Assembly: GCF_900107145.1 (NCBI RefSeq)
Contig: NZ_FNOW01000004.1
Location: forward strand, 35,157-99,156
Length of the DNA stretch: 64,000 nucleotides
Origin: Allochromatium warmingii
Lineage (GTDB): Bacteria > Pseudomonadota > Gammaproteobacteria > Chromatiales > Chromatiaceae
Direction of reading: 5' to 3'
Position numbers and translations under genes: made by a program. The notes below the pieces were generated by a model, which saw nothing but the letters and a program-made list of their open reading frames with translations, had not been told where the DNA came from and searched no databases. Numbering within the stretch: the first letter of the stretch is position 1; each line of letters opens with the position of its first letter. This document shows, piece after piece, positions 9,908-19,408 of the stretch.

Positions 9908-10042
9908 ATGAAGCGCACCTTCCAACCCAGCCGCCTAAAACGCGCTCGCACCCACGGTTTCCGTGCGCGGAGCGCCACCCGTAACGGTCGCAAGGTTCTC
10001 AGCGCCCGTCGCGCTAAGGGCCGCGTCCGTCTGATCCCCTGA
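9908..10042 (+). CDS. rpmH: 50S ribosomal protein L34
   Basis: A 44-residue, highly basic protein starting [18 protein letters not shown] and ending GRVRLIP, the full expected length of bacterial L34, a component of the large ribosomal subunit. The ribosome binding site is weak (GGAG, 9894-9897). Its stop codon is embedded in the four bases CTGA that may also provide the rnpA start. The order rpmH-rnpA-yidD-yidC-mnmE is one of the most conserved in bacteria, supporting the call. Confidence 0.97.
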   Translation: MKRTFQPSRLKRARTHGFRARSATRNGRKVLSARRAKGRVRLIP

Positions 10043-10425
10043 GCGGCTACGCACCGACCGGCGACCTCGGGCAGGGCTTTCGCCGCACGCAGCGGCTCAC
10101 CAACTCGGAGCAATTCAAGCGCGTTTTCGCCGACGCCAGCCGAGCGAGTCGCCGCAGTCTGGTGGTGCTGTATCGGCCCAACGATTTGGATCGGCCTCGG
10201 CTCGGTCTGGCTATCGCCAAAAAATGCGCCCGCCGCGCTGTTGAACGCAATCGGCTCAAGCGTTTGGCCCGCGAGAGTTTTCGCCGCGCCTATTACCGTT
10301 TGCCCGCAGTCGATATCGTGGTGCTCTGTGCGCAGGGTGCGCCACAGGAGTCGAACCAACGGCTGTTCGATGTGTTAGAGCGGGCGTGGGCGCACATCGG
10401 AACATCATCATGCGTCGAATCTTGA
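10039..10425 (+). CDS. rnpA: Ribonuclease P protein component (probable CTG start)
   Basis: The basic protein subunit of RNase P, which matures tRNA 5' ends. Conserved blocks are complete: [17 protein letters not shown] near the N-terminus and the RNA-binding signature [13 protein letters not shown], preceded by [15 protein letters not shown]. The frame is open back only to a stop at 10015-10017, and between that stop and the conserved N-terminus there is no ATG, GTG or TTG. The first GTG (10159) would delete about 40 residues, including [13 protein letters not shown]. The only near-cognate codon in a sensible place is CTG at 10039, overlapping the rpmH stop as CTGA, the same geometry as ATGA coupling. 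From there the product is 128 residues, close to the family's ~120. The function is certain; the start is inferred. Confidence 0.85.
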   Translation: MSGYAPTGDLGQGFRRTQRLTNSEQFKRVFADASRASRRSLVVLYRPNDLDRPRLGLAIAKKCARRAVERNRLKRLARESFRRAYYRLPAVDIVVLCAQGAPQESNQRLFDVLERAWAHIGTSSCVES

Positions 10426-10646
10426 TCGGGCTGATTCGGGTTTATCAATACCTGATTAGCCCGCTGCTCGGCCCGCGTTGTCGCTTTTATCCCACCTGTT
10501 CGCAGTATGCCGTGGAAGCCATTGAGATCCACGGCGTCGCACGCGGGAGCTATTTCGCTCTACGTCGCCTGTTGCGTTGTCACCCCTGGCATCCAGGCGG
10601 TATCGATCCCGTCCCAGAAAAAAGGCAGACCACGATTCATGGATAA
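10410..10646 (+). CDS. yidD: Membrane protein insertion efficiency factor YidD
   Basis: A 78-residue small protein of the YidD family, which sits on the inner face of the membrane and helps YidC-dependent insertion. The signature [21 protein letters not shown], the cysteine motif [10 protein letters not shown] and [12 protein letters not shown] are all intact. The ATG at 10410 ([10 protein letters not shown]) lies inside the end of rnpA, and the stop overlaps the yidC start, so the three genes are translationally chained. An upstream in-frame GTG at 10386 is less likely. Confidence 0.95.
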   Translation: MRRILIGLIRVYQYLISPLLGPRCRFYPTCSQYAVEAIEIHGVARGSYFALRRLLRCHPWHPGGIDPVPEKRQTTIHG

Positions 10647-12309
10647 CCAGCGCTTGTTTCTATTTATGGCACTGGCTGCGGTGCTGTTTCTAATCTACGA
10701 GTCTTGGATGCAGGACTATGGCCGTCCCGCCCAGCTTCCGGTGACCCCAGCAGCGCAGACTTCGGGGACGCCTGGCATTCCCATGCCCAACGCGGCGGAA
10801 ATCCCAACGGTAGCAACCACGCCGACTGGAGTCGTGCCCACACTGGCAGCGGATGCAGTGCCGACGCATGAAACCCTGATTCGCGTCGAAACCGATCGGT
10901 TACGGCTCGATATTTCGCCACGCGGCGCAACCATTGCCAATGCTTGGTTAGTGGATTATGCGATTGTGCCCGAGCATCCAGATGAAAAATTCCAGCTTTT
11001 AAAACCGCTACCGCCGAATTTATTTGTCGTGCAATCGGGATTACTGGGCGAAAAACCCGATCTCTTACCGACACATGAAGCGGTTTTCACCAGCGCCAAT
11101 ACGCACTATATTTTAGATGCCGGTTCAGATCAGCTCGAAGTTGTGCTTGACTGGACAAATAACGCGGGGGTGCGCGTCAAACAGATTTATACCTTGACAC
11201 GCGGCAGTTATTTAATTCAATCGCGTCAGGTGGTCGAAAATGGTACTGCCGATCCGCTAATTGCACGGGCCTATAATCAGCTCCAGCGTACTGATTGGTA
11301 CGATCCCAATGAGCCAAGTTTTATTCACACCTTCACGGGTGGCGTCTATTACAGCCCAGAAGAGCACTACAAAAAAGTCGATCTCGAAGAAATCGCTAAA
11401 AACAAGCTCGACCGCACCGTGACGGATGGCTGGATTGCCATGATGCAGCATTATTTCCTCGCGGCTTGGATTCCGCCGCGTGGTGTGGCTGAGACGTTTT
11501 ATACCAATGCGCTGAATAATTCGCGCTATATCATCGGTAAATATTCGCCAGCGGTGAGTATTGAACCCAATAGTGCGCATACCTTCGAGAATCAATTATT
11601 TGTTGGCCCCAAACTGCAAGATACGCTTGAAGACATCGCCCCCGGTCTGGAATTAGCGATTGATTATGGTTGGCTGACTGTGATTGCCAAGCCAATTTTT
11701 TGGCTATTGGGTTGGATTCATGCTGTCGTCGGTAATTGGGGCTGGTCGATTATTGTTCTCACCATCCTGATTAAGCTGGCGTTCTATAAACTCTCCGAAA
11801 CCAGCTATCGTTCGATGGCGCACATGCGCCAGATTACGCCGCGCTTGCAGGCACTCAAAGATCGCTATGGCGACGATAAGCAGCGGCTCAATCAAGCGAT
11901 GATGGAGCTGTATAAAACCGAGAAAATCAATCCGCTCGGCGGCTGTTTGCCGATTCTGATTCAAATTCCGGTGTTTATTGCGCTCTATTGGGTGCTCTTG
12001 GAAAGCGTCGAAATGCGTCATGCGCCCTTCGTGCTGTGGCTGAATAACCTCTCGGCTCCCGATCCATATTTTATTCTGCCGCTGATTATGGGCGTCTCCA
12101 TGTTCGTGCAGCAAAAGCTCAATCCGGCACCGCCCGATCCGCTGCAAGCAAAAATTATGATGAGCTTGCCGTTTGTATTCACCGTATTTTTTGCCTTTTT
12201 CCCGTCGGGATTGGTGCTGTATTGGACGGTGAATAACCTGCTGTCGATTGCACAGCAATGGAAAATCACCCGCGATTTAGAATTAGAAACTGCTAAACGG
12301 CGGCGCTGA
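10639..12309 (+). CDS. yidC: Membrane protein insertase YidC
   Basis: A 556-residue inner-membrane insertase that folds and inserts membrane proteins alone or with SecYEG. It shows the gammaproteobacterial layout: an N-terminal membrane segment ([16 protein letters not shown]), a Pro/Thr/Ala-rich stretch, the large periplasmic beta domain (to about residue 345), then the conserved five-helix core with [15 protein letters not shown] and [20 protein letters not shown]. The C-terminus is basic, as expected for ribosome contact. The ATG at 10639 overlaps the yidD stop by 8 bases. Many codons end in A/T compared with the genes upstream of rpmH. Confidence 0.97.
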   Translation: MDNQRLFLFMALAAVLFLIYESWMQDYGRPAQLPVTPAAQTSGTPGIPMPNAAEIPTVATTPTGVVPTLAADAVPTHETLIRVETDRLRLDISPRGATIANAWLVDYAIVPEHPDEKFQLLKPLPPNLFVVQSGLLGEKPDLLPTHEAVFTSANTHYILDAGSDQLEVVLDWTNNAGVRVKQIYTLTRGSYLIQSRQVVENGTADPLIARAYNQLQRTDWYDPNEPSFIHTFTGGVYYSPEEHYKKVDLEEIAKNKLDRTVTDGWIAMMQHYFLAAWIPPRGVAETFYTNALNNSRYIIGKYSPAVSIEPNSAHTFENQLFVGPKLQDTLEDIAPGLELAIDYGWLTVIAKPIFWLLGWIHAVVGNWGWSIIVLTILIKLAFYKLSETSYRSMAHMRQITPRLQALKDRYGDDKQRLNQAMMELYKTEKINPLGGCLPILIQIPVFIALYWVLLESVEMRHAPFVLWLNNLSAPDPYFILPLIMGVSMFVQQKLNPAPPDPLQAKIMMSLPFVFTVFFAFFPSGLVLYWTVNNLLSIAQQWKITRDLELETAKRRR

Positions 12310-12323
12310 GGGTATTTCTGTCC

Positions 12324-13664
12324 ATGACCGGCGACACCATCGCCGCGCTTGCCACCCCGACCGGTTTAGGCGGGGTGGGTATTGTGCGTATTAGCGGCCC
12401 GCAAGCCGCAGCGATTGCGCACGCTATGCTTGGGCGCGTGCCCGAACCACGCTACGCCGCCTTCGGTGTTTTTCGTGATAACGCTGGCACCTTTATTGAT
12501 GAAGGCTTGGCGCTGTATTTCCCCGCTCCCCGCTCCTTTACCGGTGAAGATGTGCTCGAACTTCAGGGGCACGGCGGCCCGGTTGTACTGGATTTAATTC
12601 TGCGCCGTTGTCTCGAATTAGGCGCACGATTAGCCCGTCCCGGTGAATTTAGCGAACGCGCTTTTCTGAATGGCAAGCTCGATTTAATTCAGGCTGAAGC
12701 CGTCGCTGATCTGATTGAAAGTTCGACTGCGCTTGCCGTGCGCTTAGCTGGTCGCAATCTGCAAGGTGTTTTCTCGCGCCGTATTGATGAATTAGTTGAG
12801 CAACTCATTCAGATTCGCCTGCATGTCGAAGCCACACTCGATTTCCCTGACGAAGACATTGATCTTGCTGACGAACCAACGATTGCCACTGATTTAGCTG
12901 CGACCTTAGCAAGGGTGCATCAATTATTAACCGACGCCCATCACGGCCAAATTATCCGCGAAGGTCTCGCGGTAGTGATTGCTGGTGCGCCGAATGTCGG
13001 TAAATCGAGTCTACTCAATGCGCTGTGCGGTACAGAGGCCGCGATTGTCACTGATATTCCTGGGACAACCCGTGATTTACTCAAATTTGATATTCAAGTC
13101 GATGGCTTGCCAATTCGCTTAGTGGATACCGCTGGATTGCGTCACACCCAGGATCCGATTGAACAAGAAGGGGTGCGACGGGCACACGCAGCTGCGCATG
13201 AAGCGGATGTCGTGTTATGGGTGTATGCGGCCGATAGTGAATGCGATGAAGCACTGCGTGATAGCTTTCCGGCTGGATGTCCAATTATTCGCGTGCGCAA
13301 TAAAATAGATCTGCTGAATGAAACAGCGCACTGGATTGAACGTGATGGCGAGGTTGAAATTGCGCTCTCGGTTGCAAATGGTAATGGGCTGGAATTACTC
13401 AAAACCCAACTTAAAGCGCAGGCGGGATTGAATGCCGCACATCCTGAAGGAATTTTTATGGCGCGGCGGCGTCATCTCGATGCGCTTGAACGGACGCGGA
13501 TTCATTTACAAGCAGCCACCACGCATTTAGAACATAGATGCGGTGCCGAATTAGTCGCCGAAGAATTGCAACTTGCGCAACGCACGCTCGGCGAAATAAC
13601 CGGCGAATTTACCACAGAGGATTTGCTGGGGCGGATTTTTGCGGATTTTTGTTTGGGGAAATAG
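12324..13664 (+). CDS. mnmE: tRNA modification GTPase MnmE
   Basis: A 446-residue GTPase that works with MnmG to install the carboxymethylaminomethyl or related group on U34 of certain tRNAs. The folate-binding N-terminal domain begins [20 protein letters not shown]. The G domain has [28 protein letters not shown] and RNKID. The C-terminus ends FCLGK, retaining the catalytic cysteine of the FCxGK motif. It lies 14 bases after yidC. Its partner mnmG is in the same window but about 47 kb away (60310), rather than next to it as in many gammaproteobacteria. Confidence 0.97.
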   Translation: MTGDTIAALATPTGLGGVGIVRISGPQAAAIAHAMLGRVPEPRYAAFGVFRDNAGTFIDEGLALYFPAPRSFTGEDVLELQGHGGPVVLDLILRRCLELGARLARPGEFSERAFLNGKLDLIQAEAVADLIESSTALAVRLAGRNLQGVFSRRIDELVEQLIQIRLHVEATLDFPDEDIDLADEPTIATDLAATLARVHQLLTDAHHGQIIREGLAVVIAGAPNVGKSSLLNALCGTEAAIVTDIPGTTRDLLKFDIQVDGLPIRLVDTAGLRHTQDPIEQEGVRRAHAAAHEADVVLWVYAADSECDEALRDSFPAGCPIIRVRNKIDLLNETAHWIERDGEVEIALSVANGNGLELLKTQLKAQAGLNAAHPEGIFMARRRHLDALERTRIHLQAATTHLEHRCGAELVAEELQLAQRTLGEITGEFTTEDLLGRIFADFCLGK

Positions 13665-13705
13665 CTGGCGGCTGTTAACGAGCGGCCAGCTTTCGGCATA
13701 TTATC

Positions 13706-13741
13706 TAGTCACGAAGCTTATAACAGTTCGCTTCGTGACTA
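13706..13741. repeat. Perfect 12-bp inverted repeat (TAGTCACGAAGC type)
   Basis: TAGTCACGAAGC and its exact complement flank a 12-base loop, between the convergent mnmE and cytochrome b genes. It lacks a clear T-run on either strand, so it is not a textbook terminator, although a transcript-end hairpin for both genes is possible. The arms resemble a hairpin at 47395-47420 and palindromes inside the DUF2868 gene (32047-32508), suggesting a REP-like family. Confidence 0.7.
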
Positions 13742-13816
13742 AAAATAAACTTTGTGCGCTTTGCGTACTTTGCGGTTGAATTTAAATTCAAACTCAACCG
13801 CAACCGCAACAACACC

Positions 13817-14470
13817 TCAACGGATATTCTCCGGCTCATCTTTGAGCAAATAGGCTTCTTCTTCGGGTGTCAAATCGACATCATCAAAACCATTGACCAT
13901 CGGCATGAGATGTTCTTTGAATGAATGCCCGGTGGTTAGCATATAAACATGCACCAGCACAAAAACCAAGATCGCATAAGCCGCACCAGTATGCACATAG
14001 GCTAGTCCAGTCAGCCAATCGCTGGCATGTGGCAAATCGCGCCACACGAAATAAAACAGATAAATCAAGCCAGTAATCCAAATCAGCGGAAAGAGCACAA
14101 TTTTGAGCATCAAATAGGCTAAGGCTTGAAGCGGATTGTGTTTGCGCCAATAGGCTTTACGATAAGGATGATGCTCACCCTTAAAAATCCCCAAGCTGTA
14201 AAAATGAAAGACCTGCCACATGCCGGAAAGCGTCGGGATAAAATGCCGCCAACTGCGCGTTGTGAAGAGCCAAAAGGTGCCAAACGCCCATAATAGCAGC
14301 AAAAAAAGCGCAGCTAATGTGTGCAATGTGACAGCGGTTTCAAAACTGATGAGATGATGAAAACCATGCAGCCCAAAACCAGAAAACAGCAGCACCATAA
14401 TCAGTGCCATTTGCGCCCAATGCCAAAAACGCTCAAATAGGCTAAAGATTTTGACATGCCGAATAGCCAT
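13817..14470 (-). CDS. Cytochrome b561-like membrane subunit
   Basis: A 217-residue integral membrane protein of the di-heme cytochrome b561/thiosulfate-reductase type. Four or so hydrophobic helices are seen (MALIMVLLFSGFGLHGF, AALFLLLLWAFGTFWLF, YLMLKIVLFPLIWITGLIY, YAILVFVLVHVYMLTTGH), with histidines suited to heme ligation in RFWHWAQ, TLHTLAA and VLVHVYMLTTGH. Its start overlaps the stop of the octaheme cytochrome gene by one base (TAATG), so the pair is surely co-translated. I infer that it passes electrons between the quinone pool and the octaheme protein. Direction of flow and substrate are not shown by the sequence. Confidence 0.85.
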   Translation of the reverse strand: MAIRHVKIFSLFERFWHWAQMALIMVLLFSGFGLHGFHHLISFETAVTLHTLAALFLLLLWAFGTFWLFTTRSWRHFIPTLSGMWQVFHFYSLGIFKGEHHPYRKAYWRKHNPLQALAYLMLKIVLFPLIWITGLIYLFYFVWRDLPHASDWLTGLAYVHTGAAYAILVFVLVHVYMLTTGHSFKEHLMPMVNGFDDVDLTPEEEAYLLKDEPENIR

Positions 14471-16122
14471 TAGTGTTGTCCTCGTTGTCCGCGTAGTGAT
14501 GCCAGCGTTCGGATCAAAGCATGACCGAGGATCACGGCCAGCGTGCCCAGAACGGCAATTATGCCAATTAAATCAAGCCAGGGGTGATGATCGCGGCCGG
14601 GCAAATACAGTCCTTTGAGTCCATCTAAGCGCCCGCCAACGGAATGACAGGATTCGCAATTCAGCGCCTGTTCTTTCGGTGCGACCATGTGGGTGATCGG
14701 CCAATAGGAAACGGTTTCGACAAAGCCATATTGACCGGAATAGGGTAAGCCTGCTTTTTTCATTCCAAACGCAATGGCTTTGCCCATATCATAATTGCCC
14801 CAATAAGAGCTATCATCTTCGCCCCAAAGATGGGTATAAACCAGCGTACCATTACCCACATCTGCCGGTAGCCAGGTGTACATTGGCTTAAATGGCCAAA
14901 TGCGTGAGCGCCTATCTTCACGATTGCCAGTGAAATCGTTAATCGCAATTGGCTGTTGATTGACATCGAATTTGGTATCAATGGTCGTATAATTCATTTG
15001 ACCATCAAACCAGCGATAGAGCGGCACTAAATTCTCGGCGTAAATAAAATCGCCTTTGATGGATTTATAGGTATAGCGATGTTCACCATTACCCTGCGTA
15101 TAGCCGTGCTCATGATAGCCTTCACCATTGCGCGTTTTACCAGCAGTGCGCCAATCCCAATGCGTCATAGTCGCCACACCACCGCGAGCATATTCGGGAA
15201 TATGGCAGGTTTGACAGGCAAGACTTGAGGCATGGTCATTGCGCTTAAATGACGCAATAGAATCGACGTGATGCGGTGTTAATCCATGACAGGATTCACA
15301 GGTTGCGACATCGCGGCGTTGTCCAGGTAAGCCGGTGCCCTCCTGATCTTTGGCAGCGATTTGATAGCGACTGCCGGCCCAGAGATGTTTATTCGTAATG
15401 TGACAGGCGGTGCAGGCGAAATTTAAGCCATCAACGCCCATGTGAACATCCAGCGAACGCGGAGGATTTTTTAAGGCTGAAGATAAATCACCGTGCTTGA
15501 CATTATCACCGCCGCCACCATTAAAATGACAGGTGCCGCAATTCGCCCGCTCGGGCAGACTGACGCTCTGCGCAATTTGGCTGAGATCCATCGGCGGTTT
15601 GCCTTCAAACATCACTGAGCAGGCCGGACTGCCGGCGCTATTGGGTGTTTTATAATAGCTGCCGGTGCGATCATGGCAGACGAGACAATCAATTTTGCTC
15701 TCGTCATTGAAATCAAATCCTTCATCTTTCCAACCATAACCGGCATGACATTGTGCGCACATGCCTTCATTGCCGCGAGCATTGGTGCAAAAATTATTGA
15801 CCAGATGTTTTTTGCCAAGCTGTTGGCCGGTCACGGGATTTTTATATTCCCATGTCCAATGAATATTTTGGCGAAAATGTTGGCCGGTTTCAGTGTGACA
15901 GCTCAAACAAGCGCGGGTCACATCCGATCCGGTGGCAAATGTTTGTTTGAGAATTTCAAACTTGGTGTGATCGGCGGTGCCGCCGCTTAACGGCCCCGAA
16001 ATCTGATCGGTCGGGGTGGGAGTGGCCGGTGGCGTCGGCCATTGGCTCTGGGCGAGCGCACCGGTAGCCATGAGCGCACCGGCGAGCAGCACCATCAGGG
16101 CGCGTCCGAGAAAGAGTCGCAT
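14470..16122 (-). CDS. Octaheme tetrathionate reductase-family cytochrome c
   Basis: A 550-residue exported multiheme cytochrome. It has an N-terminal signal peptide (cleavage expected near ALAQ, residues 22-25) and a C-terminal membrane anchor (LIGIIAVLGTLAVILGHALI) with a basic tail. Eight CxxCH heme sites can be counted: CLSCH, CAQCH, CLVCH, CGTCH, CTACH, CESCH, CQTCH and CESCH. This number and the overall layout fit the octaheme tetrathionate reductase (OTR) family, members of which can also reduce nitrite and hydroxylamine in vitro. The C-terminal anchor and coupled cytochrome b suggest a membrane-bound quinone-linked complex at the periplasmic face. The physiological substrate is unknown. 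Confidence 0.88.
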   Translation of the reverse strand: MRLFLGRALMVLLAGALMATGALAQSQWPTPPATPTPTDQISGPLSGGTADHTKFEILKQTFATGSDVTRACLSCHTETGQHFRQNIHWTWEYKNPVTGQQLGKKHLVNNFCTNARGNEGMCAQCHAGYGWKDEGFDFNDESKIDCLVCHDRTGSYYKTPNSAGSPACSVMFEGKPPMDLSQIAQSVSLPERANCGTCHFNGGGGDNVKHGDLSSALKNPPRSLDVHMGVDGLNFACTACHITNKHLWAGSRYQIAAKDQEGTGLPGQRRDVATCESCHGLTPHHVDSIASFKRNDHASSLACQTCHIPEYARGGVATMTHWDWRTAGKTRNGEGYHEHGYTQGNGEHRYTYKSIKGDFIYAENLVPLYRWFDGQMNYTTIDTKFDVNQQPIAINDFTGNREDRRSRIWPFKPMYTWLPADVGNGTLVYTHLWGEDDSSYWGNYDMGKAIAFGMKKAGLPYSGQYGFVETVSYWPITHMVAPKEQALNCESCHSVGGRLDGLKGLYLPGRDHHPWLDLIGIIAVLGTLAVILGHALIRTLASLRGQRGQH

Positions 16123-16332
16123 GGGACTAACTCCAGAAAATGGGGGGAGGCCGATCTATCCTGACAATGATCGCGCCGATGCGCCATGATCTATGGCAAG
16201 CAAAGTGGCATTTGAGCTATCAGCTCTCAGGCTATCGTGCTGGAAGCTGCTACAGTAGCGTTTGGCGTCGATCTGACGCGATGAGCACTTCGGGGCAATT
16301 GATTCTTTTGAACTATTTTGAGGAGTGACAGC

Positions 16333-16866
16333 GTGCTTGAACGCATTATTGAACGTTTGCTGTATGCCAGCCGTTGGTTGCTGGCTCCGGTTTATTTGGC
16401 GCTCTCGCTGGTGCTGATTGCGCTGGGAATTAAATTTTTCCAGGAAATCTATCATTTGTTTGCGCATATCCTGGAAATGAGCGAATCAGATATGGTGCTG
16501 TGTATTTTGGCACTAATTGATTTATCGCTGGTGGGAAGTTTGCTGGTGATGGTGATGTTTTCGGGTTATGAGAATTTCGTATCACGCATTGATGTGCGCG
16601 AGGGAGATGACCAGCTCGATTGGCTCGGCAAGCTGGATGCCGGAACGCTTAAATTGAAAGTAGCAGCATCAATTGTGGCGATTTCGTCAATTCATTTGTT
16701 GCAGGTGTTTGTCAATGTGCCACAAATCGACAGCGGAAAGCTGATGTGGTATGTCATTATTCATTTGACCTTTGTGGTTTCGGCAGTGCTGATGGGGATT
16801 TTGGATCGCATTTCATTTGCGTCCCATCGTGAGCCGCATGATAAAAATAAGCTGATGGGGCATTGA
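16333..16866 (+). CDS. UPF0114 (YqhA) family membrane protein
   Basis: A 177-residue membrane protein of the UPF0114/TIGR00645 family, function unknown. Hydrophobic segments lie at about 12-35, 48-75, 110-130 and 140-160, with the conserved SRIDVREG and [18 protein letters not shown] blocks between them. I choose the GTG at 16333 because AGGAG at 16321-16325 sits 7 bases upstream; an in-frame TTG at 16318 lies ahead of that site. It is divergent from the octaheme cytochrome operon, with 210 bases between them that must hold both promoters. Confidence 0.85.
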   Translation: MLERIIERLLYASRWLLAPVYLALSLVLIALGIKFFQEIYHLFAHILEMSESDMVLCILALIDLSLVGSLLVMVMFSGYENFVSRIDVREGDDQLDWLGKLDAGTLKLKVAASIVAISSIHLLQVFVNVPQIDSGKLMWYVIIHLTFVVSAVLMGILDRISFASHREPHDKNKLMGH

Positions 16867-16898
16867 GCAGGTGATGCCGCGTGAGCTGGCTCACCTGC
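16867..16898. terminator. Hairpin between convergent genes
   Basis: GCAGGTGA at 16867-16874 pairs with TCACCTGC at 16891-16898, and inside it GTGAGC pairs with GCTCAC. It sits directly after the UPF0114 stop and before the end of the convergent molybdopterin gene, so it is well placed to end both transcripts. No T-run follows, which lowers confidence in intrinsic termination. Confidence 0.45.
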
Positions 16899-16926
16899 GC
16901 TTATCACGCTCGCTAGTGCGGTGTGC

Positions 16927-19008
16927 TTAATTCACCGCAATGACTTCACACAAACTCGATTTAAACGGCGGAAAACCGCTAATTGGATCAAGATGGCGGT
17001 CATCGGTGAGTTCATTGATATTGGCGCTATTCCAACCGTGCGTACAATGCACCACCCCCGGCTTGATGCGCTCGGTGACGCAGGCCACAAATCGCACCAC
17101 ACCACGCGGCGAGCGCACCGCGACCGGCTGGCCGTCCTGAATGCCGCGTGGCGCGGCATCGCTTGGGTGAATCTCGACCAAAGGATGCGGAATCGCCTGC
17201 CGCATCCGCTCGCTGCGCTGATGCTGTGAATGGGTGTCGAATTTGGTGCGTGCCCCACTGGTCAGCACCAGCGGATAGTCGCGGGCGATTTCGGGCGTCG
17301 AGAACGGACTTTCCGCCGGTTCACGATAGACCGGCAGGCCGTCATGTCCGGCGGCCCGCAGTTCGGCTGAGTCGAACTCAACCTTGCCGCTGGCGGTCGG
17401 AAAGCCACGCAGTCGATAGAGCCGGTCGGCGTCGAGAAAGCCATGCTCGACTAAATCCTCAATCGCGCCAGCATACACCGTGACGCCATCGGGATTGCTG
17501 TACACCTCGTCACGAATCTCGTCTGGAATACCCGACGCGGCCTCAGCCCAACTCGCCTCCAGATCGCCCTGCCAAAACTGCTCACCCATCCCCAGCCGCA
17601 CGCCGAGTTCCAAAAAAATCTGCCCATCGGGTCGCGCTTCACCACGCGGCGCAACTACCGGCCGGCGATAGCGCAATTCGCCCTGATAGGCGCAGCCCGG
17701 ATAGGCGATCAGCGCCGGACGTTCCAAATTGGTCGCGGCGGGGAGCACGATGTCGGCTTGCAGTGTTGCGGGATTGTGGAAAAAATCAGTCGCGGCAAAA
17801 AAATCGAGTGACCCAAGTGCCCGTTCCATGCGCTTGGAATTGGGCCACATCGCCGTATTGATCCCCATCGCCAGCAGCGCCCGCACCGGCTGCGGCTGAC
17901 CGTCAAGAATACAATCCGGCAGCAACATGCTCTGTCCGGCGGGCCAATATCTTGTCCAGATGGGATAGACCTCATCGCCGATGCGCGGCGGCAGGCTTTG
18001 ACGGCAGTAATCAAACAGCTCAATCGGTTTGGGCATCACCTTATCGTTAAAAAAGCGATTGCCGCCTTCCCGATCTAAATTGCCGGTCACGGCGGAGAGC
18101 AGGATTAACGCTCGGTGATTTTGAAAGCCGTTGCTGTGCTGTACGGTGGCCGTCGGCGAGAGCGTGATTTGCGCTGGCGGCGTGGTGGCGAAGAGTTCGA
18201 CAGCGGCGCGTAGATCGGATTCGGCGATGCCGCAGATCGCCGCTACCCGTTCGGGTGTGAACTCAGCAACATAGGCTTTGAACGCCTCAACACCCGCGCC
18301 CCATTGATCGAGAAAGGCTTGATCCTGCCAGCCATTCGCAAAGATCAGATGATGAAACCCCAGCGCCAGCGCCCCATCCGTGCCCGGACGGATTTGCAGG
18401 TGAATATCCGCTTGCTCGACCAGCGGCGTGCGGCGCGGATCGACAACGATCATGCGTCGTCCGGGCTTGAGCGTGACTAAGCCATGCGACTCAAAAGGCG
18501 GAATCGAGCCACGCGGATTGGTTGACCAGATGAGATGACAGCGCGTTTTGGGCGAAATCACCGTCGAAGTGGTCTTGATCTTGTAGCCAAACGTAACTTT
18601 TTCGGCGACCATCGTCGCGGAAAAACAGCAGCCGCTTTCGGTCAGATAATTCGGCGAGCCGAAGGCATGGGCGAGCCGCTGCAACTGCGGACGGGCTTCT
18701 TTGGTGTAACCGGCAAAGAAGGCCACCGCTGGCGCACCGTGTTCAGCACGGGTGGCGCTCAAGCGGGCGGCGATGGTGTCGAGTGCTTCGTCCCAACTGA
18801 TGCGCTCGAACTGACCGCTGCCGCGTGGCCCAACGCGCTTGAGCGGATAGAGCAGGCGGTCGGGATGATTGCGCCGGTCAAGCTGAACGGTGCAGCGCGG
18901 ACAGTCCGGCGGCCCGTGAATGGCGATTGGCTCGCCGCTGGTGTCGCACGCGACCTGAATCGGGCAGTTGGCGTCGCATTCGTAGCAGGTGCTGGGCTTG
19001 GTGGGCAT
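16927..19008 (-). CDS. Molybdopterin oxidoreductase (soluble, acetylene hydratase/PsrA-like)
   Basis: About 693 residues of the molybdenum/tungsten bis-MGD (DMSO reductase) superfamily. The N-terminal iron-sulfur site is visible as Cys8, Cys11 and Cys15, with a fourth cysteine at 36 or 39. WDEALDTIAARL, VVDPRRTPLVEQADIHLQIR and PGTDGALALG are family signatures, and SGCCFSA offers a cysteine at the usual metal-ligand position. There is no twin-arginine signal, so the enzyme should be cytoplasmic. No electron-transfer or membrane subunit gene adjoins it. That resembles stand-alone enzymes such as acetylene hydratase, but polysulfide/thiosulfate-reductase or formate-dehydrogenase relatives are also possible. 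I start at the ATG 19008 because the conserved CYECDANC motif follows directly. Confidence 0.82.
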   Translation of the reverse strand: MPTKPSTCYECDANCPIQVACDTSGEPIAIHGPPDCPRCTVQLDRRNHPDRLLYPLKRVGPRGSGQFERISWDEALDTIAARLSATRAEHGAPAVAFFAGYTKEARPQLQRLAHAFGSPNYLTESGCCFSATMVAEKVTFGYKIKTTSTVISPKTRCHLIWSTNPRGSIPPFESHGLVTLKPGRRMIVVDPRRTPLVEQADIHLQIRPGTDGALALGFHHLIFANGWQDQAFLDQWGAGVEAFKAYVAEFTPERVAAICGIAESDLRAAVELFATTPPAQITLSPTATVQHSNGFQNHRALILLSAVTGNLDREGGNRFFNDKVMPKPIELFDYCRQSLPPRIGDEVYPIWTRYWPAGQSMLLPDCILDGQPQPVRALLAMGINTAMWPNSKRMERALGSLDFFAATDFFHNPATLQADIVLPAATNLERPALIAYPGCAYQGELRYRRPVVAPRGEARPDGQIFLELGVRLGMGEQFWQGDLEASWAEAASGIPDEIRDEVYSNPDGVTVYAGAIEDLVEHGFLDADRLYRLRGFPTASGKVEFDSAELRAAGHDGLPVYREPAESPFSTPEIARDYPLVLTSGARTKFDTHSQHQRSERMRQAIPHPLVEIHPSDAAPRGIQDGQPVAVRSPRGVVRFVACVTERIKPGVVHCTHGWNSANINELTDDRHLDPISGFPPFKSSLCEVIAVN

Positions 19009-19408
19009 GGCGCGGATCTCGCGGGCAGACGGGGGGAATCGCTGCCATTGTACTGATTCGGCACGCCGACGGCGCATTCCGAACCGGAAACCCGATCAAC
19101 GAAGAGCTATCAGATAGTGGTAAATTTTTTAACAAAAATCACAAATTTTACCGTTTTGTTTTGCATAGAAAGCACTTGACACGCTTCAGCAGCCGGTGCA
19201 TGTTCCCACATGCTCGATAACCAAGAGCATCGGTCTTTAACACGTTTGAGTATCAGGTTTCCAGCACGACGTGCTGCTGGTGTAAAACTCAAAGCATCCA
19301 TCAGACCGTTTTGCGTCTGTGCATGGTACAGACCTTGCCGGATGGGGCCATGTGTGACCAAACACATGCGCGTTAACAGGTGTTAACGAAAATCCATCAG
19401 ATTATTTC
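19009..19408. promoter_or_regulatory. Divergent promoter region with several inverted repeats
   Basis: This 400-base gap separates the divergent molybdopterin gene and the Na/phosphate transporter and must carry both promoters. I see no convincing gene; a minus-strand frame at 19110-19367 lacks family features. It holds an inverted repeat CATGTGT-GACCAA-ACACATG at 19349-19368 and a second at 19371-19388 (separate entry). A GC-rich repeat around 19260-19282 (CCAGCA/TGCTGG) is a possible attenuator-like hairpin. Confidence 0.5.
19371..19388. promoter_or_regulatory. Operator-like palindrome CGTTAACA-GG-TGTTAACG
   Basis: A perfect 8-bp inverted repeat with a 2-base centre lies 20 bases upstream of the transporter start. 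The shape suits a dimeric regulator binding at or just after the promoter. It does not match the PhoB box consensus. Regulator unknown. Confidence 0.45.

Noticed and set aside
9772..10359. 195-codon minus-strand open frame
   Set aside because: Lies wholly opposite rpmH and rnpA, whose products are certain; no family features.
19110..19367. 85-codon minus-strand frame in the gap before the phosphate transporter
   Set aside because: No ribosome binding site or recognisable domain; overlaps the shared promoter region and several inverted repeats.
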